64,000 nucleotides of DNA from Taudactylus pleione (GCA_031769625.1 JAUIMM010000113.1:17656501-17720500), one strand, 5' to 3'; numbered from the stretch's first letter, positions 43,234 through 55,842 are shown. Translations and numbers: made by a program. Notes: generated by a model not told the origin, from the letters alone.

Positions 43234-43895
43234 AGGCCAGATATAGGGGTGCACAAAAAACGGTCGCATCCAGTGATGGCTCCAGAGGTGGGGCTGCAGC
43301 ACAGTCCAAAATTCGAATAGGGGAACCATACCAACTGCCAGTGAGTCCCGGCCAGCGATGTTTGGGAGCGTGTGAAATGACAGTTGGTGTGGCGCCCCTA
43401 TTTGAATTTTGAACTGCGCTGCAACCCCACCTCTGGAGCCATCACTGGTTGCATCTGCAATCTATTGCACTGCAAATGCATCCAAGGAACCCCAACACAT
43501 AGATGCGCATCCCTGCAGATCAAATCTGCAGGCTTTTCAAAGCCTGGAAGTCAGCTGGATCTCTACATGCAACTAAATGGGTGTCACTGGTCAGCAGTGC
43601 AGCATTTGCAAGTAGAAAAGTGAGTTGTGGGAGTTCTGTTTGGGCATGTAGATGGAGTTGCAGGCTATTCAGAAGTGAGTGTATGCAGATATCCAGCTGA
43701 TTTTAGCCAAATCTTTTGCACCAAGGATAGGGCTAGAGCAAATGGGAGTAAATAATGATAACAGCTGCTCTCAAACGTGGATGTATAGGCGCAGGCAGCC
43801 ACATAGATGCAGCAAACCCTGAATGCAAGGAGAAATCTGCTTCTATTTTTAAGCATGCAATGCGGCCAGATTGACATGTGACTCTGAATCAGTCC
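43234..43895. repeat. Dispersed repeat hosting a nested hAT MITE
   Basis: The outer ends are only weakly inverted (GGCCAGATATAGGGG and ACTCTGAATCAGTCCC). The interior is more GC-rich and CpG-containing than the flanks. The nested element at 43271-43447 interrupts it. Confidence 0.4.
43263..43455. mobile_element. Hairpin hAT MITE with near-perfect 8-bp duplication
   Basis: The element is 43271-43447. The arms of about 69 bp are roughly 90% identical when inverted, starting CAGTGATGGCTCCAGAGG. Flanks are GTCGCATC (43263-43270) and GTTGCATC (43448-43455), an 8-bp duplication with one change. It has no coding capacity. Confidence 0.82.
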
Positions 43896-45065
43896 CGTAC
43901 CCTTTCTTCCCTAATCCACCAAATTATTGTTTCAATTATTATTGTTGACATACATATAAGGAAATCACACGCTGCATTATTTATGTAGCTGTGCCCTCAG
44001 GTGGCATGCCTCATCCATACCATCCAACTCTCCTGATTTTGGTGGCACTGCCCTGAATCACTGACCTCGTAAAAGGTTGAGTTTTACCCAAATTTGAGTG
44101 CTTCTGGGCATATCAGTTAGTATTTGGGAAGATCGAGGGTGAGGTTTTTGTGGGACTGTGCTTATTTTGCCACAAAATTACATTCAATTCCCATTGGCTG
44201 ATGTCTGCCTAATTTTGCAGGATAGTGGTTTTCTGGACGTCTACACCCATGAGAAAAGTGGACTCTGCAAACATAGAAGCAATCCCTGTAACCATGTTGC
44301 CTATACCTTCTGCAGTATAAAGGTTGCCCCAACTCCATGGAAAGTTTAGGAGTAGGTGGGTACCTTGTCTCAACATTGGCATTGGTACGCCACCATCTGT
44401 CTAGGAAAGCAATATTATAAATCAAAAACCTAAGCCCAAAATTCCACCACTAACTCTAAGAGGCACACAAAAAATTACCATATAAAGGCACATCACTTAT
44501 AATTCTAACCCACTGCTCTTAAATGTATGCTGACCCATCCTTAGGCTTTTTATTTATTTTTTTAGTAGGACACAGGGGAGGGGTTACTTTATATATTGCA
44601 TTCTAAATTTATCTTATGCACCCAAGCATCTTAAAAAGCTACCAGGTTCACCCAAGAGCCCAGGTCTCTCTCCTGTTAAGGTAGCCCTGGTCCTACAGTA
44701 GAACCAGACTTTCACTGACAGCTCTGAAATCTGAATTTGTATTGTAGAATACTGTCTGCATGCCTGTTTTCTATAGCATGATTCCAGACAAAAAGAATCA
44801 TTTATAAGAATATGAATTACATTGCTGCTTACAGTTCATAAATACAGATGAGTGAAATTTTTAAAAGTTTTCCACAAAGTATTTGCTTCATTCTGTGTTT
44901 GGCTGCAATATCTTAGATACTTTACCAGAAGAGTATTGCCTAGTTGAATGTAAGTTGGCTGTAACTGAACCCACATTGATTGCATGAAAATAAATATGGA
45001 TATTTGCCAGTATGCAAAGTTGTACACATCTATATGACCGCACAACCCAACCCCTACACTTGGTT
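43896..45065. other. No gene seen
   Basis: Mixed sequence. CCATCCAACTCTCCTGATTTTGGTGGCA near 44020 may be part of an old repeat, but there is no second copy in this window to confirm it. Confidence 0.45.
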
Positions 45066-45170
45066 TCAAAGCCAGGGGTATTTTATGAGAAGAGGTGGCC
45101 CATGTGCAGTCGCCATGTGGGCACCCCTCCCACCTGCGCATGAACAGTGATAACTCTGGCACTCTGTCTA
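45066..45170. repeat. Dispersed repeat (CAGGGGTATTTTATGAG end), copy 2, fragment
   Basis: It shares its first 70 or so bases with 40865-40950 in the same orientation, then diverges. Confidence 0.5.
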
Positions 45171-45224
45171 AGATTCCTCTATTTTACAAGCTTGTATAGA
45201 TGCCAGTAAAAAAAATTCCAACCT

Positions 45225-46715
45225 ATACTTGCAAAAGAAAGTCTGTTATAATATAACTAAAAATGCAAAGTTAATGGACAGAAGATAAATCTAAATCAAA
45301 TCAATATATGGTGTGACCACCCTTTGCCTTCAAGACAGCATCAATTCTTCTAGGTACCCTTGCACACAGTTTTTGAAGGAACTCGGCAGGGAGGGTGTTC
45401 CACACACCTTGGAGAACTAACCACATCTTCTGTGGATGTAGGCTTGTTCAAATTCGTCTGTCGCTTCATGTAATCCCAGACAGACTCGATGATGTTGAGA
45501 TCAGGGCTCTGTGGGGGCCATATCATCACTTATAGGACTCCTTGTTCTTCTTTACACTGAAAATAGTACTTAATGACATTGGCTGTATGTTTAGGGTTGT
45601 TGTCCTTGCTGCAGAAAAAATTTGGAGCCAATCAGATGCCTCCCTGATGATATTGCATGATGGATAAGTACCTGCCTGTATTTCTCAGCATTGAGGATAA
45701 AATTAATCCTGACCAAATCCCCAACTCAATTTGCTGAAATGCAGCCCCAAACTTGCAAAGAACCTCCACTGTGCTTCACTGTTGCCTGCAGACAATTATT
45801 ATTGTACCGCTCTCCAGCCCTTCAGCAAACAAACTGCCTTCTGTTACAGCCAAAATTTCTAATTTTGACTCCTCAGTCCAGCTGCCATTTTTCTGCACCC
45901 CAGTCCCTATGTTTTTGTGCATAGTTGAATTGCTTGGCCTTGCTTCCACGTCAAAGGTATGGCTTTTGGGCTGCAATTCTTCCATGACGACCACTTCTAG
46001 CCAAACAGTAGATGGATGGTTTCTGCCAGTTCTGAGCTAATGCCACTACTGTACATCTTCCTATTTTGAACAGAAGTAAGCATGATGTGTCTTTCATCTG
46101 ATGCACTAAAGTTCCTTGGCTGACCACTGCATCTACGGTCCTCAGTGTTGCTTGCTTATTTGGGCTTCTTTAAAAGAGCTTGAACAACACTTCTTGAAAC
46201 CCCAGTCTGCTTTGAAATCTTTGCCTGCGAGAGACCTTGCTGATGTAGTAAAACTACCTTGTGTCTTGATGCTGTGCTCTGTCTTGCCATTGTGTATGAC
46301 CTGTGACATGAAACTGTCTTCCACAACCTCACCTTTGTAGCAGATTTTGGCTGTTCCTCATCCAGTATTAATCCTCCTACACAGCTGTTTCTGTTTCAGT
46401 TAATGACAGTGTTTAAACCTATATATGATAATGATGATCATTATCACCTGTTTGGTATGATTGTTTAATCATACACCTGAATATAATCCTGCAAAATCCC
46501 TGACTTTGCTCAAGTGTACCTAGAAGAAATTATGCTGTTTTAAAGACAAAAGGTGGTCATACCAAATATTGATTTGATTTAGATTCCCTTTTCTTCATTC
46601 ACCCATTGTATTTTGTTAATTCATAAAAATAAACTATTAACACTTCTATTTTAGACAGCATTCTTACTTTGCAGCATTTTTCCACACCTGCCTAACACTT
46701 TTGCACAGTACTGTA
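45225..46715 (-). mobile_element. Tc1-type transposon relic, nearly full length
   Basis: The right terminus CCTAACACTTTTGCACAGTACTGTA at 46691-46715 is the classic outer end of this Tc1 group. The left terminus is decayed (TTGCAAAAGAAAGTCTG near 45230). The whole transposase gene lies between, on the minus strand. The right terminus ends in the TA expected at the target site. Confidence 0.88.
45301..46290 (-). pseudogene. Tc1-type transposase relic (about 330 codons)
   Basis: The ATG is at 46290 (MARQS-type start) and the stop at 45301-45303 follows GGHTIY, where GGHTKY is usual. The reading is broken by several frameshifts. Near the C-terminus SPDLNIIESVWDYMKR carries the Glu of the DD34E triad; the N-terminal helix-turn-helix region (LLHQQGLSRRQ) is visible in another frame. 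The element is of the group with a 340-residue transposase, so the length is near normal. It would have cut and pasted at TA sites but is now inactive. Confidence 0.85.
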
Positions 46716-48149
46716 TATATGACAAGTGGGGAAGAGAGCAAGCACGTAATAGTGTAGTATAAATTGTCACCTTGGAATAAAGTTAATACATGCGTACCAG
46801 ATAGACACTCATAAACAGGACTGAATTGGACATATATAGAGGAAGTGACTATTTTGTCAGTTTACTTGTGGAGTGACTACAGCCACCATTTGACCACTCA
46901 GGACTGGCGCCTATACTCACACTTAATGAAGCAGCTGGACCAGTCCGAAGCTGGTATGTCTTCTACATGCTGGATGAAGGTCTTCACTGAAACATCTGGT
47001 GACTCAAAATGAATCCCATGCATCCTGCGCTTGATTTGTGGGAACACAAAGAAGTCACAGAGGGCCAGGTCTAGACCGTATGGAGGATGACCAAGCTCCT
47101 GAATGCATTCATCAGCCAGAAAATCCATCACTGTCTTGGACTTGTGGGCAGGTGCATTGATACGATGGAGAAGGGCACCACATGCTTAAGTTCTTGGATA
47201 GCACTTGGAAATGGTTTCCAGCACTTGTGGCAAGCATTGGTTGGTGTACCAGTCCCCAGTAACAGTGCACTGCTACATGAGTAGTATGGTAGCTATATGA
47301 CCTGTCTTGGCCAAAAAAATAGCCACCATCTGCTTGGTCATGCTGTGTTCATGTCAGAACTTCTGTGGTGGCACACCTCCAACTGGGGTCCACTGAGCTG
47401 ATTGTTGCTTGCTCTCGGGTTCAAAACTGTACATCCAGGATTCATTGCCACTGATGATCTCCTAGAGAGTTTGAGCGACTGCCATCAAACCTGGTCAGCA
47501 TGTTGCAGCACCAAATCCCCAGAACCTCCTTCTGTTCAAGAGACAGCTGATGGTACTTCCAGTGTGCAGAAATCTTGCTCACGTCCAGCTTTTCATGGAG
47601 TATCGAGCAGATGGATCCTGATGAGATGCCTATCTCCTTATCTAACTGGGCCACAGTCACCTTGGCATCCATCTCAACTATGGCTCGCATGGCAGCAACT
47701 TTATCCTCAGTGATGGCAGACACAGGTCAGCCACAGCATTCCTTGTCTTCCAGCGGCCATTTCCCATGCCAAAATTTTGCAAACCACTCAAACACAGGGT
47801 CACGATGGTGCTTCTTCCCCAAAAGCAGTTTACAGTTGGTCAGAACTCTCCTACTGTTGCAGACTTATATTGGAGTCATATAAGATCATGGCTCTCCAGT
47901 GGCCTTTGTTGAGCTCCATAATGTGTTTGTGAAGGAAGTGAATAAACTGACTTCTTTGGTGCGCAGTGCTACTTATTTATGGTCCTGTGCCCTGAAATTT
48001 CTCAAGAACTTAAATCAGAGATTACTGTACAGTTCACAACCAAACAGTCAGATTGTGTCTACTCTGCCTATGCACTGTAAATCTGGAAATGTATTACACT
48101 CCTCTTGTACTGTATATATCTTGCTCTAATAACTATTATTTTTTATTTC
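46716..48149 (-). mobile_element. Mariner element relic (ends not resolved)
   Basis: The transposase is flanked by short non-coding stretches. TTGTCAGTTTACTTGTGG (46855) and the inverse of TGAATAAACTGACTTC (47938) share TCAGTTTA and may be the terminal repeats, which would put the element at about 46855-47955. Confidence 0.55.
46898..47919 (-). pseudogene. Mariner transposase relic
   Basis: The ATG is at 47919 (MELNKGHWR). The first 70 codons contain stops (after SLQQ). An open part (47442-47723) reads TEDKVAAMRAIVEMDAKVTV, AQLDKEIGISSGSICSIL and SPEQKEV-like LSLEQKEV, the mariner N-terminal helix-turn-helix and linker. The last open part (46898-47131) contains HPPYGLDLALCDFFVFPQIK, which holds the third catalytic Asp of the DD34D triad (canonical HPPYSPDLAPCDFF). 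Length is about 340 codons, as usual. It lies about 180 bp from the end of the Tc1 relic, in the same orientation, by coincidence of insertion. Confidence 0.88.
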
Positions 48150-48700
48150 TCTAACCACTTGTCTGGCTATGCTTTACATGAAATGGTCACTAACAATGCA
48201 ACCAGACAAAAAAACACACTGGTTGGCTGCCGAAAAATTTCTTCTAGCAGCTGCCAATGGCAGAGGGACCTCCTGGCCCCTCTGCATCAACTGTACCTTC
48301 CCCCAGTGTCTGCCATGCTGCCAATCACTGCTGTTTGGGAAGCACAGCAGGATTCCCCACTCGGTGGCTGCAGAGAGGAGCAGCCATTGGGCAAATGTAA
48401 ATGAAGCAGCCCTCTGCCCAACAGTGCATAACTGGTGACTGCTCAGAGGAGCAGCCTCGAGGGATATGCAAAGTTATGATTTCGCAATGGTTTGATCTTC
48501 GATGGCGCAATATATCGATGACCGATGTGTTAGTAATGAATACTGATGTTATGTGTTTAAAAAAAGATATCGTTTTTCAATAAAATTGTGTTGGATGAGT
48601 TAGAAATAAATGTTCTAGAACTAATTCATTTATGAAAAAAAAGCCCTTACAATTTCTGAGTGGTTTTTATAAAATATATTAGTCAGTTAAGTGGTTATAC
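48150..48700. repeat. MITE with TAACCACTTGTCTGGC ends
   Basis: The left end CTAACCACTTGTCTGGC is inverted at the right as GTCAGTTAAGTGGTTAT. The interior is GC-rich at first (AGCAGCTGCCAATGGCAGAGG and three related GAGGAGCAGCC words), then has ATATATCGATGACCGATG. The short frames are not recognisable proteins. Confidence 0.6.
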
Positions 48701-49818
48701 CGTGCTTGTAACAAAGTTACCTTCAACCATGACTTAAACAACCCAAATAACCTCAGTCTTTTGGTAATAAAGGAAACATGACATATTGTACATAATTAGA
48801 CACTGCCTTGCTTGTAGCCCTTTCATATGATTGTAACCACTTGATCTCCAGGCCTGGGAGTAGTAAACAAAGTAGGGTTGGATTAATCCTTTTATCCAAG
48901 CCACACATACACAATTCTAGCAACTGGTTAAAACTTTCTTGTGACGTAGAATGACATTGGCTGAAATCTTGCATTTGTCATGAATTCTTCCAATGTGCTG
49001 TTACTGTATGTACCAGTCATATAAAAATGCTCTGTACATTGCCAAACAAATATGCTTTCAACCTCTCCATTTTGGCTTCTAAGCCCAAATAGCTGTTTAA
49101 TATTTTAATATCTCTTTTTACCACCAGACACCATGCTCTCCGACCATTATCATTATGCAGGATTTTGCTCCCTACTTCAAAACTGAGAAGCTCTGAACTC
49201 AACATACTTTAATATAAAATGATGTCTCCTCTATGTAGCCAGCCATGGAAAGATTTTGTAATTATATATTACAGCTCTAAAAAAATGTGTTGAAATTCAA
49301 AAATCATGGGCTTAAAAGCCGTAATGAAACCTATTAGAATTTATGCTCCACCTCTTTCAGTGAGGTCACAAAGAACAGGGTGGAAATGTAAAAAAAAGTG
49401 ATTTTTAAATTTGCAAAAAAAAATGATACCCAAATTTATCTGCCTTCTGTGAATCTTTCACCATCTGTGATGGCCTACATTACCGAATGTCTTTTTGCAA
49501 TTTCATCTTCCATGTCTCCTTGCCAACTCAAACACAATCACTCAAAAATAACTAAAAAACCTTCCACCAGTAAACAATGCTACCTACCTGACCATCTCTA
49601 TTTCTCCTGACATTATAACAATAAACTCTAGCCATGACTACAGTAGGTGTCATCCATGACTCGTATCTTCCTTTTGTTCTCCATATTCAATTCCTGTTAT
49701 ATATGGAACAACAAAAGAACATCTACAGAATAGGCACAAATCTCACATGACACTACTCTAAAAGAACATTGTAAGTAAATAAAAGATACCTGTAATATCA
49801 TTAAAAAAGATAAATAAA
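48701..49818. other. No gene seen
   Basis: AT-rich DNA without features I can name. Confidence 0.5.
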
Positions 49819-50175
49819 TGTTTGGAGATGTACGCAAACCCCCATGTTTTGGTTTTGGTTCCAAATCATTGTTGTGTTTTGGTTTTGGCTTTGGTCATCT
49901 TTAAAATTAATATAATCAGCTAAAATCATGTAACGTGAACCTATAGTATTAGTAACATCAATCACATTAATTTCCAGTAATTTCCAGTCAATTTCGACCA
50001 GTTCACAGCACCTGAAATTACAAGAGAAGGACTCAAACGAAATACAAAATATGCAAGTTCTGGATTTTAGATCTGAGTTCCGACCCAAGTCAGGCCTTGG
50101 TTCTACTCTGAACCCCAAATGTTCCGATCCAGAACTTGGTTCGACTTGGAACACCAAAGTTCGGTTGTGTTCTCT
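49819..50175 (-). mobile_element. Short non-autonomous relative of the window's hAT family
   Basis: The left part repeats the hAT tail order of copy B: GGAGATGTACGC (for GGGGTGTGCACC), CATGTTTTGGTTTTGG, then ATTAGTAACATCAATCACATTAATTTCCAG and TTTCCAGTCAATTTCGACC, matching 31310-31350. The right end, inverted, reads TAGAGAACACAACCGAAC with GAACCAAG words. The transposase region is absent. The sequence is more diverged than copies A and B are from each other. Confidence 0.65.
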
Positions 50176-52134
50176 AGTTTGGATATGATCTGACTTCTAT
50201 TGCAGATAAATTACTGATAATCTATGTTTGATACCTACTTGTCTACAGTATGTTTCTGTACTTCTCCAATGGTTTGATTTTATCACCTTACTACTGAACA
50301 TGGATTTGCATTTTCGTATTTGTATTTTCAAAATTTTAAATAAATATGTTATAAAAAATTAGTTTAGTGGAGATGTTCCAGATTTATATGACTATTGCTG
50401 ACTTGGTTGCTCAGCCTGAACACCACTTGTCTGCAGCCATCCTACATTTTCAGTCACTCCCAATGAACATTTGACAATCCCGATTTGATGCTTATTTGAA
50501 ATAATTTTGGGCCCACACACATGAATTAAGAACATTCAGCTTACAATTACTGAACTAATTATCCACACTAATAATTTTATATAGGCATTTGTAAGCTAAT
50601 TAATTTGGTGTTAACAATATAGGATCAGAACCTCTATATACCCCTGCCTGTACCTTCTAAAATCCTTCCTATAAACCTCTAAGGATGACGCTAATTTGCG
50701 TACGCAGTCACACCATAAATAAAGACTTAGACATAGAACCTGTGGATCCAAAGCACAAGTGATATTCAGGTAAAAGTTCAGACAGTTACACGCAATTGAT
50801 CAAGACACAATTTAGGCACAAAAGTAAATCATACAGACCACAAGTACAGTATACGTATGCAGGCGCTTCTGGACTCAGAGATAGGCTTCAGCAAGAGACC
50901 CCTCGTCATTCAGCATTCAGCACGGAGACCCTCAAATAGTGTCCGTGCACCCATACTTATACCCCCCCAGTATAAACAAGACAAAAGGTATGTCTGTTGC
51001 TGATGTCTTTGGTTCTCAGAGGTGAAGCATCTGTTACAGTGCATCTAACAGGCTGGTTCAAACAGACTTTCCCTGCCTCTAACAGCTAGGGGTCTTCCTC
51101 CTCACGCCTTCGTCAGCATCCTAACAGTTGAATCTAAAATATACATTTTGGTTGCTTGTAGGTTCTGCGGTCCATAACTCGAGAATGCATGATGCGATTT
51201 CCTCACCGATAGCACCGGGAAACTGTGGAAAGAGTACGCATCAGAACAACTCCAAGAATTACGTGTTTATCTTGTATAATTCCTTAGTTAACAAATATCT
51301 TTATTTCTTAGCATTTAAACTAACTGAACCTTCTTGAATCATACACTTTAAAGCTTATTGAACCTTATGTATGAATATGAAATGTGTGGGTATTCGGGGT
51401 TTGATATAATATTTTAGCAGCGTGGCATGCTGAGCTAAGTAGTTCTACATGTCCTGTCAGCAAGCCCCCCCATCTTTCCTGTGTTCAAAGGAAAGATATC
51501 TCTTTTGTCCTCCTAGACTCTTGTGTGAAATGCAAATGTATTATCACCTCAAGCTGTGAAGTTTTTGGGACCATCCTGTCTAGAGTTCAAACAGATCCAA
51601 TTGTGTATACCAATGCATGAATTATATTACAATTGTCACCACTTTACTTTATCTGCATCCAGGGATTCCCAATTTGTATGTAAAACTACCCATTGTCTAT
51701 TTCTATTTACTTTTACTCAGAAAGCTTGTTTTTTCCAGTTGCCCTTGGTCGTAGCTCCTGGGTTATAACTTGAAATGACGTTGGTCATAAAATGGCGTCT
51801 TGCAGATTCTTGTTTCAAAAATGGAGTCTAGCTGCCATTTGCAAGATGGCGTCACGCACGCTTCAATTTTAAACTGATCTTGCCTCAGCTAATAATCCAG
51901 TTTTGACAGTGTTCTTCTTTACAACTATATCAGTACTGAGAGTTTAACAATAACAAATAAATCAAATAATATGTTAATATAATATGTATCAGTATATTTT
52001 GAAACAACTAAATATGTATAATTAATTTTTAATACACACGTAAAAACAGTGGCACATCATTTTCTTTTTTATATAAGTCAATGTTTTATGTTTTATTTTT
52101 ATTAAAACCTCTTTTCATGTAGACACTGATAAAA
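50176..52134. other. No gene recognised
   Basis: The stretch 50660-51130 is more GC-rich and CpG-containing than its flanks, and 51770-51860 has two AAAATGG(A/C)GTC words and CAAGATGGCGTC, which could belong to an old LTR. Without paired ends, a primer site or coding motifs this is not supported. Confidence 0.4.
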
Positions 52135-52450
52135 TGTTGACTTAATAGAAGGTCAACATATCATCCCTGGTGGCACAGCAGCCACTTACAGTACCTTTTG
52201 CCAGGGGCAGCAAAGGTTTCCATGTCCTGATGGTCATGTGACCATCATTCTGGTAAGTACAGTCCACCTATTCCTAACCTTAGTCCCTAACCCCTAACCC
52301 TCCTCCTAGTGCCTAGCACTAACCCTTCTGTGCTGCAGCCTAACCCTAATGTTGAAATTCTGAGAATGTTGACATGTTGCCTTTGACATTTTTAATAATG
52401 TCAACTCATAACCGTTAACATTGTAATGTTGACAATATGACTCCATCCCA
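52135..52450. repeat. Dispersed repeat with GTTGAC words and a CCTAACC-rich core
   Basis: The left has AATGTTGACTTAATAG and GGTCAACAT, the right has AATGTTGACATGTTGCC and CATTGTAATGTTGACAATATGAC, giving several inverted pairs. The core 52270-52345 contains CCTAACCCTCC variants, as at 39845-40045. Confidence 0.55.
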
Positions 52451-53145
52451 GGTTACACATTAGAAAGTACAATTCCCATCGTCTGTGTGCATGCTACACT
52501 TAAGCATAAGGCACACACAAATTTAATGAGAGACAAACCAGGGGGTCCTATTTGAGCAAAATTGGTAAAAGAAAACGTCAGGTACATGGACTTGTTTCTA
52601 TAATAATACTATCCCTTGAGATTTCATTTTCTTTTTTTTAAACAAAACATAATCAGTATTCAGGAACCCAAAGTTCTATAAAAATCTTCTACTTGAATGA
52701 GCAAAATATACTTTAATTGGCCAGAAAATGCTTAATTGTGAATGGCAGATTTCATGTATTGCAGAAACAGCTGAGTGACTAGGTAAAATAAGCCAGCATG
52801 CTACTGATTTTATGCTTGAGGTAGCAGAGGTTTCTGCTGTCACTATAAAGCATGTATCTTCTTACAACTTCTAGTCTCTGGGCCTGATTTACTAGAAATT
52901 AGTAATCCATCAGATTGATGGGCAGAAGGCAATATGCATTGCTGGCGCCTTGAAATTTCTTGCATCTGTCACCAGATCATGATTTAGTAAAATGGTTTCA
53001 GGGTTAGTAGTAAAGCAGAACTCTAACCACATATTAATAATTAATTAGCCACTTTAAGTGCAACTTGTACAAGACCTGGCAGCTGTGTTGACAAAATCCT
53101 AAAATAGATATTAGAATAACTTATAGCTTACATTTGTGCTTCAAG

Positions 53146-53190
<45 letters not shown>

Positions 53191-53545
53191 CATATATATC
53201 CTAAGAGCAGGCCCATAACTTGTAGCTTCCTCCTCTTTTATCCCCACCATATCCTGGCCTCCCCTATCTCTTCTGCGGCTCATCCCCATGAGGCCATGCC
53301 CTTTTTCAGGTGCCCTATCTTATGTCCTTATTTAAAAAATAGGGGGTGGAGCGCCAATACTCTCTCTGGCATAGGTCTCCAAAAATTCTAGTTACGGCTC
53401 TGCCTAAGACATTCGTCAATATATTGGTTTATGTGTTTCCTAATATGCACTAATGGTTTTACATTTTTACAACAATGATTAGCTTTTGCTTCTTTAAAAT
53501 ACCTAAAGCAATTACACAAATTACCAAAGAGTGCCTTAAGACTCA
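52451..53545. other. No gene; TA microsatellite
   Basis: A (TA)n run spans about 53147-53198 with one TTTA break. GGGCCTGATTTACTAGAAATTAG at 52878 resembles a MITE end and may pair with TGATTTAGTAAAATGG at 52980. Nothing coding. Confidence 0.5.
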
Positions 53546-53723
53546 GAGGTCTATTTACTAAGCTGTGTTAGGAGATAAAGTGAACAGTGATAAGGTACCA
53601 GCCAATCAGCTCCTAACTACCATTTTTCAAACACAGCCTGTGAGATGGCAGCTAAGAGCTGATTGGCTGGTACCTTATCACTGTTCATTTTATCTCCTAA
53701 CAATGCTTAGTAAACAGACCCCC
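53546..53723. repeat. Hairpin MITE, GGGTCTATTTACTAAG family, copy 1
   Basis: GGTCTATTTACTAAGC at the left is inverted as GCTTAGTAAACAGACC at the right. The long arms pair (GATAAGGTACCAGCCAATCAGCTC against GAGCTGATTGGCTGGTACCTTATC). CTCA(G) flanks both sides as a possible short target duplication. Length is 178 bp. Confidence 0.85.
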
Positions 53724-53765
53724 TCAGTGCTTAGGTCTGCAGAATTTATAATAACACATTCAAGC

Positions 53766-54150
53766 CGGGGTCTATTAATCAAGGACCAACCTACCCCCGT
53801 TAATTAACTATCCAACTTGCCGAGAGTTCGGTGATGATACATAATTACAGGAGCAATTCAGTATTGCTCTGGTGCGTGGACAGCTCCAAAAAGCAGCTGT
53901 CCCCGCAATCCCCTAACACTGCTATAGAATGTGTACAGCCAAAGGTCACACTGTGCGGAGGCGGAGAAGGGATTTGTATCCCTCTTTGCATCCCTGGAAC
54001 TCCTTCCCATAGGAAGCAGTGGTGAAATGGGAATCAGTGCCTTCTGATGATTGTGTTGATTATCAGAAGCAAACTTAGAAAACTTTCAGTTTTCAGAGTT
54101 TGCTGAATATTAGGCAGCCCTGTTGGGTCCCTAATAATGAATGCGCCTGT
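53766..54150 (+). repeat. Dispersed repeat related to 11526-11930
   Basis: It begins CGGGGTCTATTAATCAAGG. Shared with the other copy in inverse orientation are GACAGCTCC..AGCTGTCCCCGCAA and CACTGCTA. No coding capacity. Confidence 0.45.
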
Positions 54151-54454
54151 TACATAAAACATTTCAAACTAATGTTTCCCCTTGTAAAATGGGCTCATTA
54201 GTGATAATGAAAAACAAAAAAACAAAAAAATGATTTAGTAAAAATAATAAAGCATGCATGTTATTCTGTAAAGACAGCAACAATTATGGCCCATTTAATA
54301 TATTTCCTGTTTATTGTATATTTGCATACATATTGTTTTTATTTTTTGCTATGGTTTGTTTGTTTTTTGCAGTAATGTCTTAAAAGTTACACTTGTGACT
54401 AAAGTGTGAATAATTTTGTATGGAATGCTGTACCCTTACTGTATATGGTATGGA

Positions 54455-54518
<64 letters not shown>

Positions 54519-54835
54519 ATTATCCTTTATTTATATGGTGCCACAAGGGTTCTGCAGCACCTTACAAAGTAAACAAATAAGTGAACAAGAAACCAGTGAC
54601 TTACAGTACAATACAATGCAAGACCAGGACACGGTTTATACACTCCTGCATTAACAATAAATACAATCAATTAAGAAGCAGGGTGTAAGCAGCCTAGTGT
54701 TAGGTGTCCTAGTAGGGAGTAAGGAGTAGATGAAAGTATAAGTAAGGAGAAACACAAGAGGGTAGAGGGCCCTGCTTGTGAGAGCTTACATTCTATTAGG
54801 GAGGGGCTGATAAACAGGCGTGACACAGATGGGGA
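54455..54835 (+). repeat. (ATT)n microsatellite followed by a dispersed repeat
   Basis: A nearly pure ATT run (54455-54522) is followed by CCTTTATTTATATGGTGCCAC, TCTGCAGCACCTTACAAAG and GAGGGCCCTGCTTGTGAGAGC. The fixed order of microsatellite and body suggests a short interspersed or terminal-type element. The poly-leucine frame over the run is an artefact. Confidence 0.6.
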
Positions 54836-55389
54836 AGACAGGGACATTTGTGACCATATAAAGGTGCAAGGATGCATGTTGGGTGGTTGTTTTTTACAGG
54901 ACATGCATCTCTGAGATGACTTGTGTAATATATTATTGTAGATGGAGTATTATCTCTAATGTTCCAAACGTGAGATGATACTAAAGTGATGAAATCAACA
55001 AGACAACTTACCATAACATCATAGGACAATTCTTCTTTTTGACAAGTGGTTTAAAAATGTCACACCCGCTTACTGAGGCCACCAAAACAGAGCGGCTTTG
55101 CTGTGGCTGGTGGCTTCTATATATTTGCAAATGCACAGTATGCAACTGAGATCTCTGCATTACTATTATCACTTTTGCTGGCCTATTTGCAGTGTGCTTG
55201 GGGGAATCTCTTTGTTTTTTCAGGTATAATATTGTATCATTGGTCTCCACTGTATTACACATATTGTTGGAGATCTTTGCTATCAGGGAGTTTTAAACCA
55301 TTTAAACCTGATTTATATAGTTACTTTAAGAAAGTAGATTTACCATATAATGTATATATTGTACTGTATAATATTTATTAATACTGCAT
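54836..55389. other. No gene seen
   Basis: Mixed AT-rich sequence with short frames only. Confidence 0.5.
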
Positions 55390-55842
55390 ACCAGCAGTGG
55401 CTCCTACCCTCTTAGATGAGGGGGACAGCCACTGCAGGTGCTCCAACCTGCACTGCACAGTGCAGGTTGGAGGAGCAGAATAGGCACTGCAGTCCCGACC
55501 TGGTCCTGACACCTGCGGGATCGGCGCATGCATGCAAGCGGCGGTAGCAATGTGCATGCGCGTACCACCGGCTTCTAGGAACTGCATCGGCTACAGCCGG
55601 GTAAGACTGCCCAATAGGCAGAGGAGCATCTTCCCAAAGGAAGCACACTCTTTGCTAATCTGAGTCCAAACTGGCAGTCCCAAGGGAAAAAAAAACACCT
55701 CCCCCTGAGACTGCCTGTCCTGTGTGTGACTGGCAGGTTGCGCTTCCAATGGGAAGCCACTGCCAGTAGTAGTGTAGCAAGTGCAGTCACGGACTGCAAC
55801 TGGCTCACTGAGGTGGCGGATTCTATCCACCACTGCTCCATA
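55390..55842. repeat. GC-rich MITE-like repeat with AGCAGTGG ends
   Basis: AGCAGTGG at 55393 is inverted as CCACTGCT at 55830. A perfect 15-bp stem hairpin (CTCCAACCTGCACTG / CAGTGCAGGTTGGAG) lies at 55441-55472. Composition contrasts with the AT-rich flanks. Confidence 0.55.

Noticed and set aside
47402..47883. Plus-strand frames of about 100 codons
   Set aside because: They are shadows of the minus-strand mariner transposase relic.
50640..51920. Solo LTR or endogenous retrovirus
   Set aside because: Some composition hints, but no paired ends, primer-binding site, polypurine tract or coding motif could be shown.
54406..54654. ORF with a poly-leucine run
   Set aside because: It is the ATT microsatellite read in one frame.
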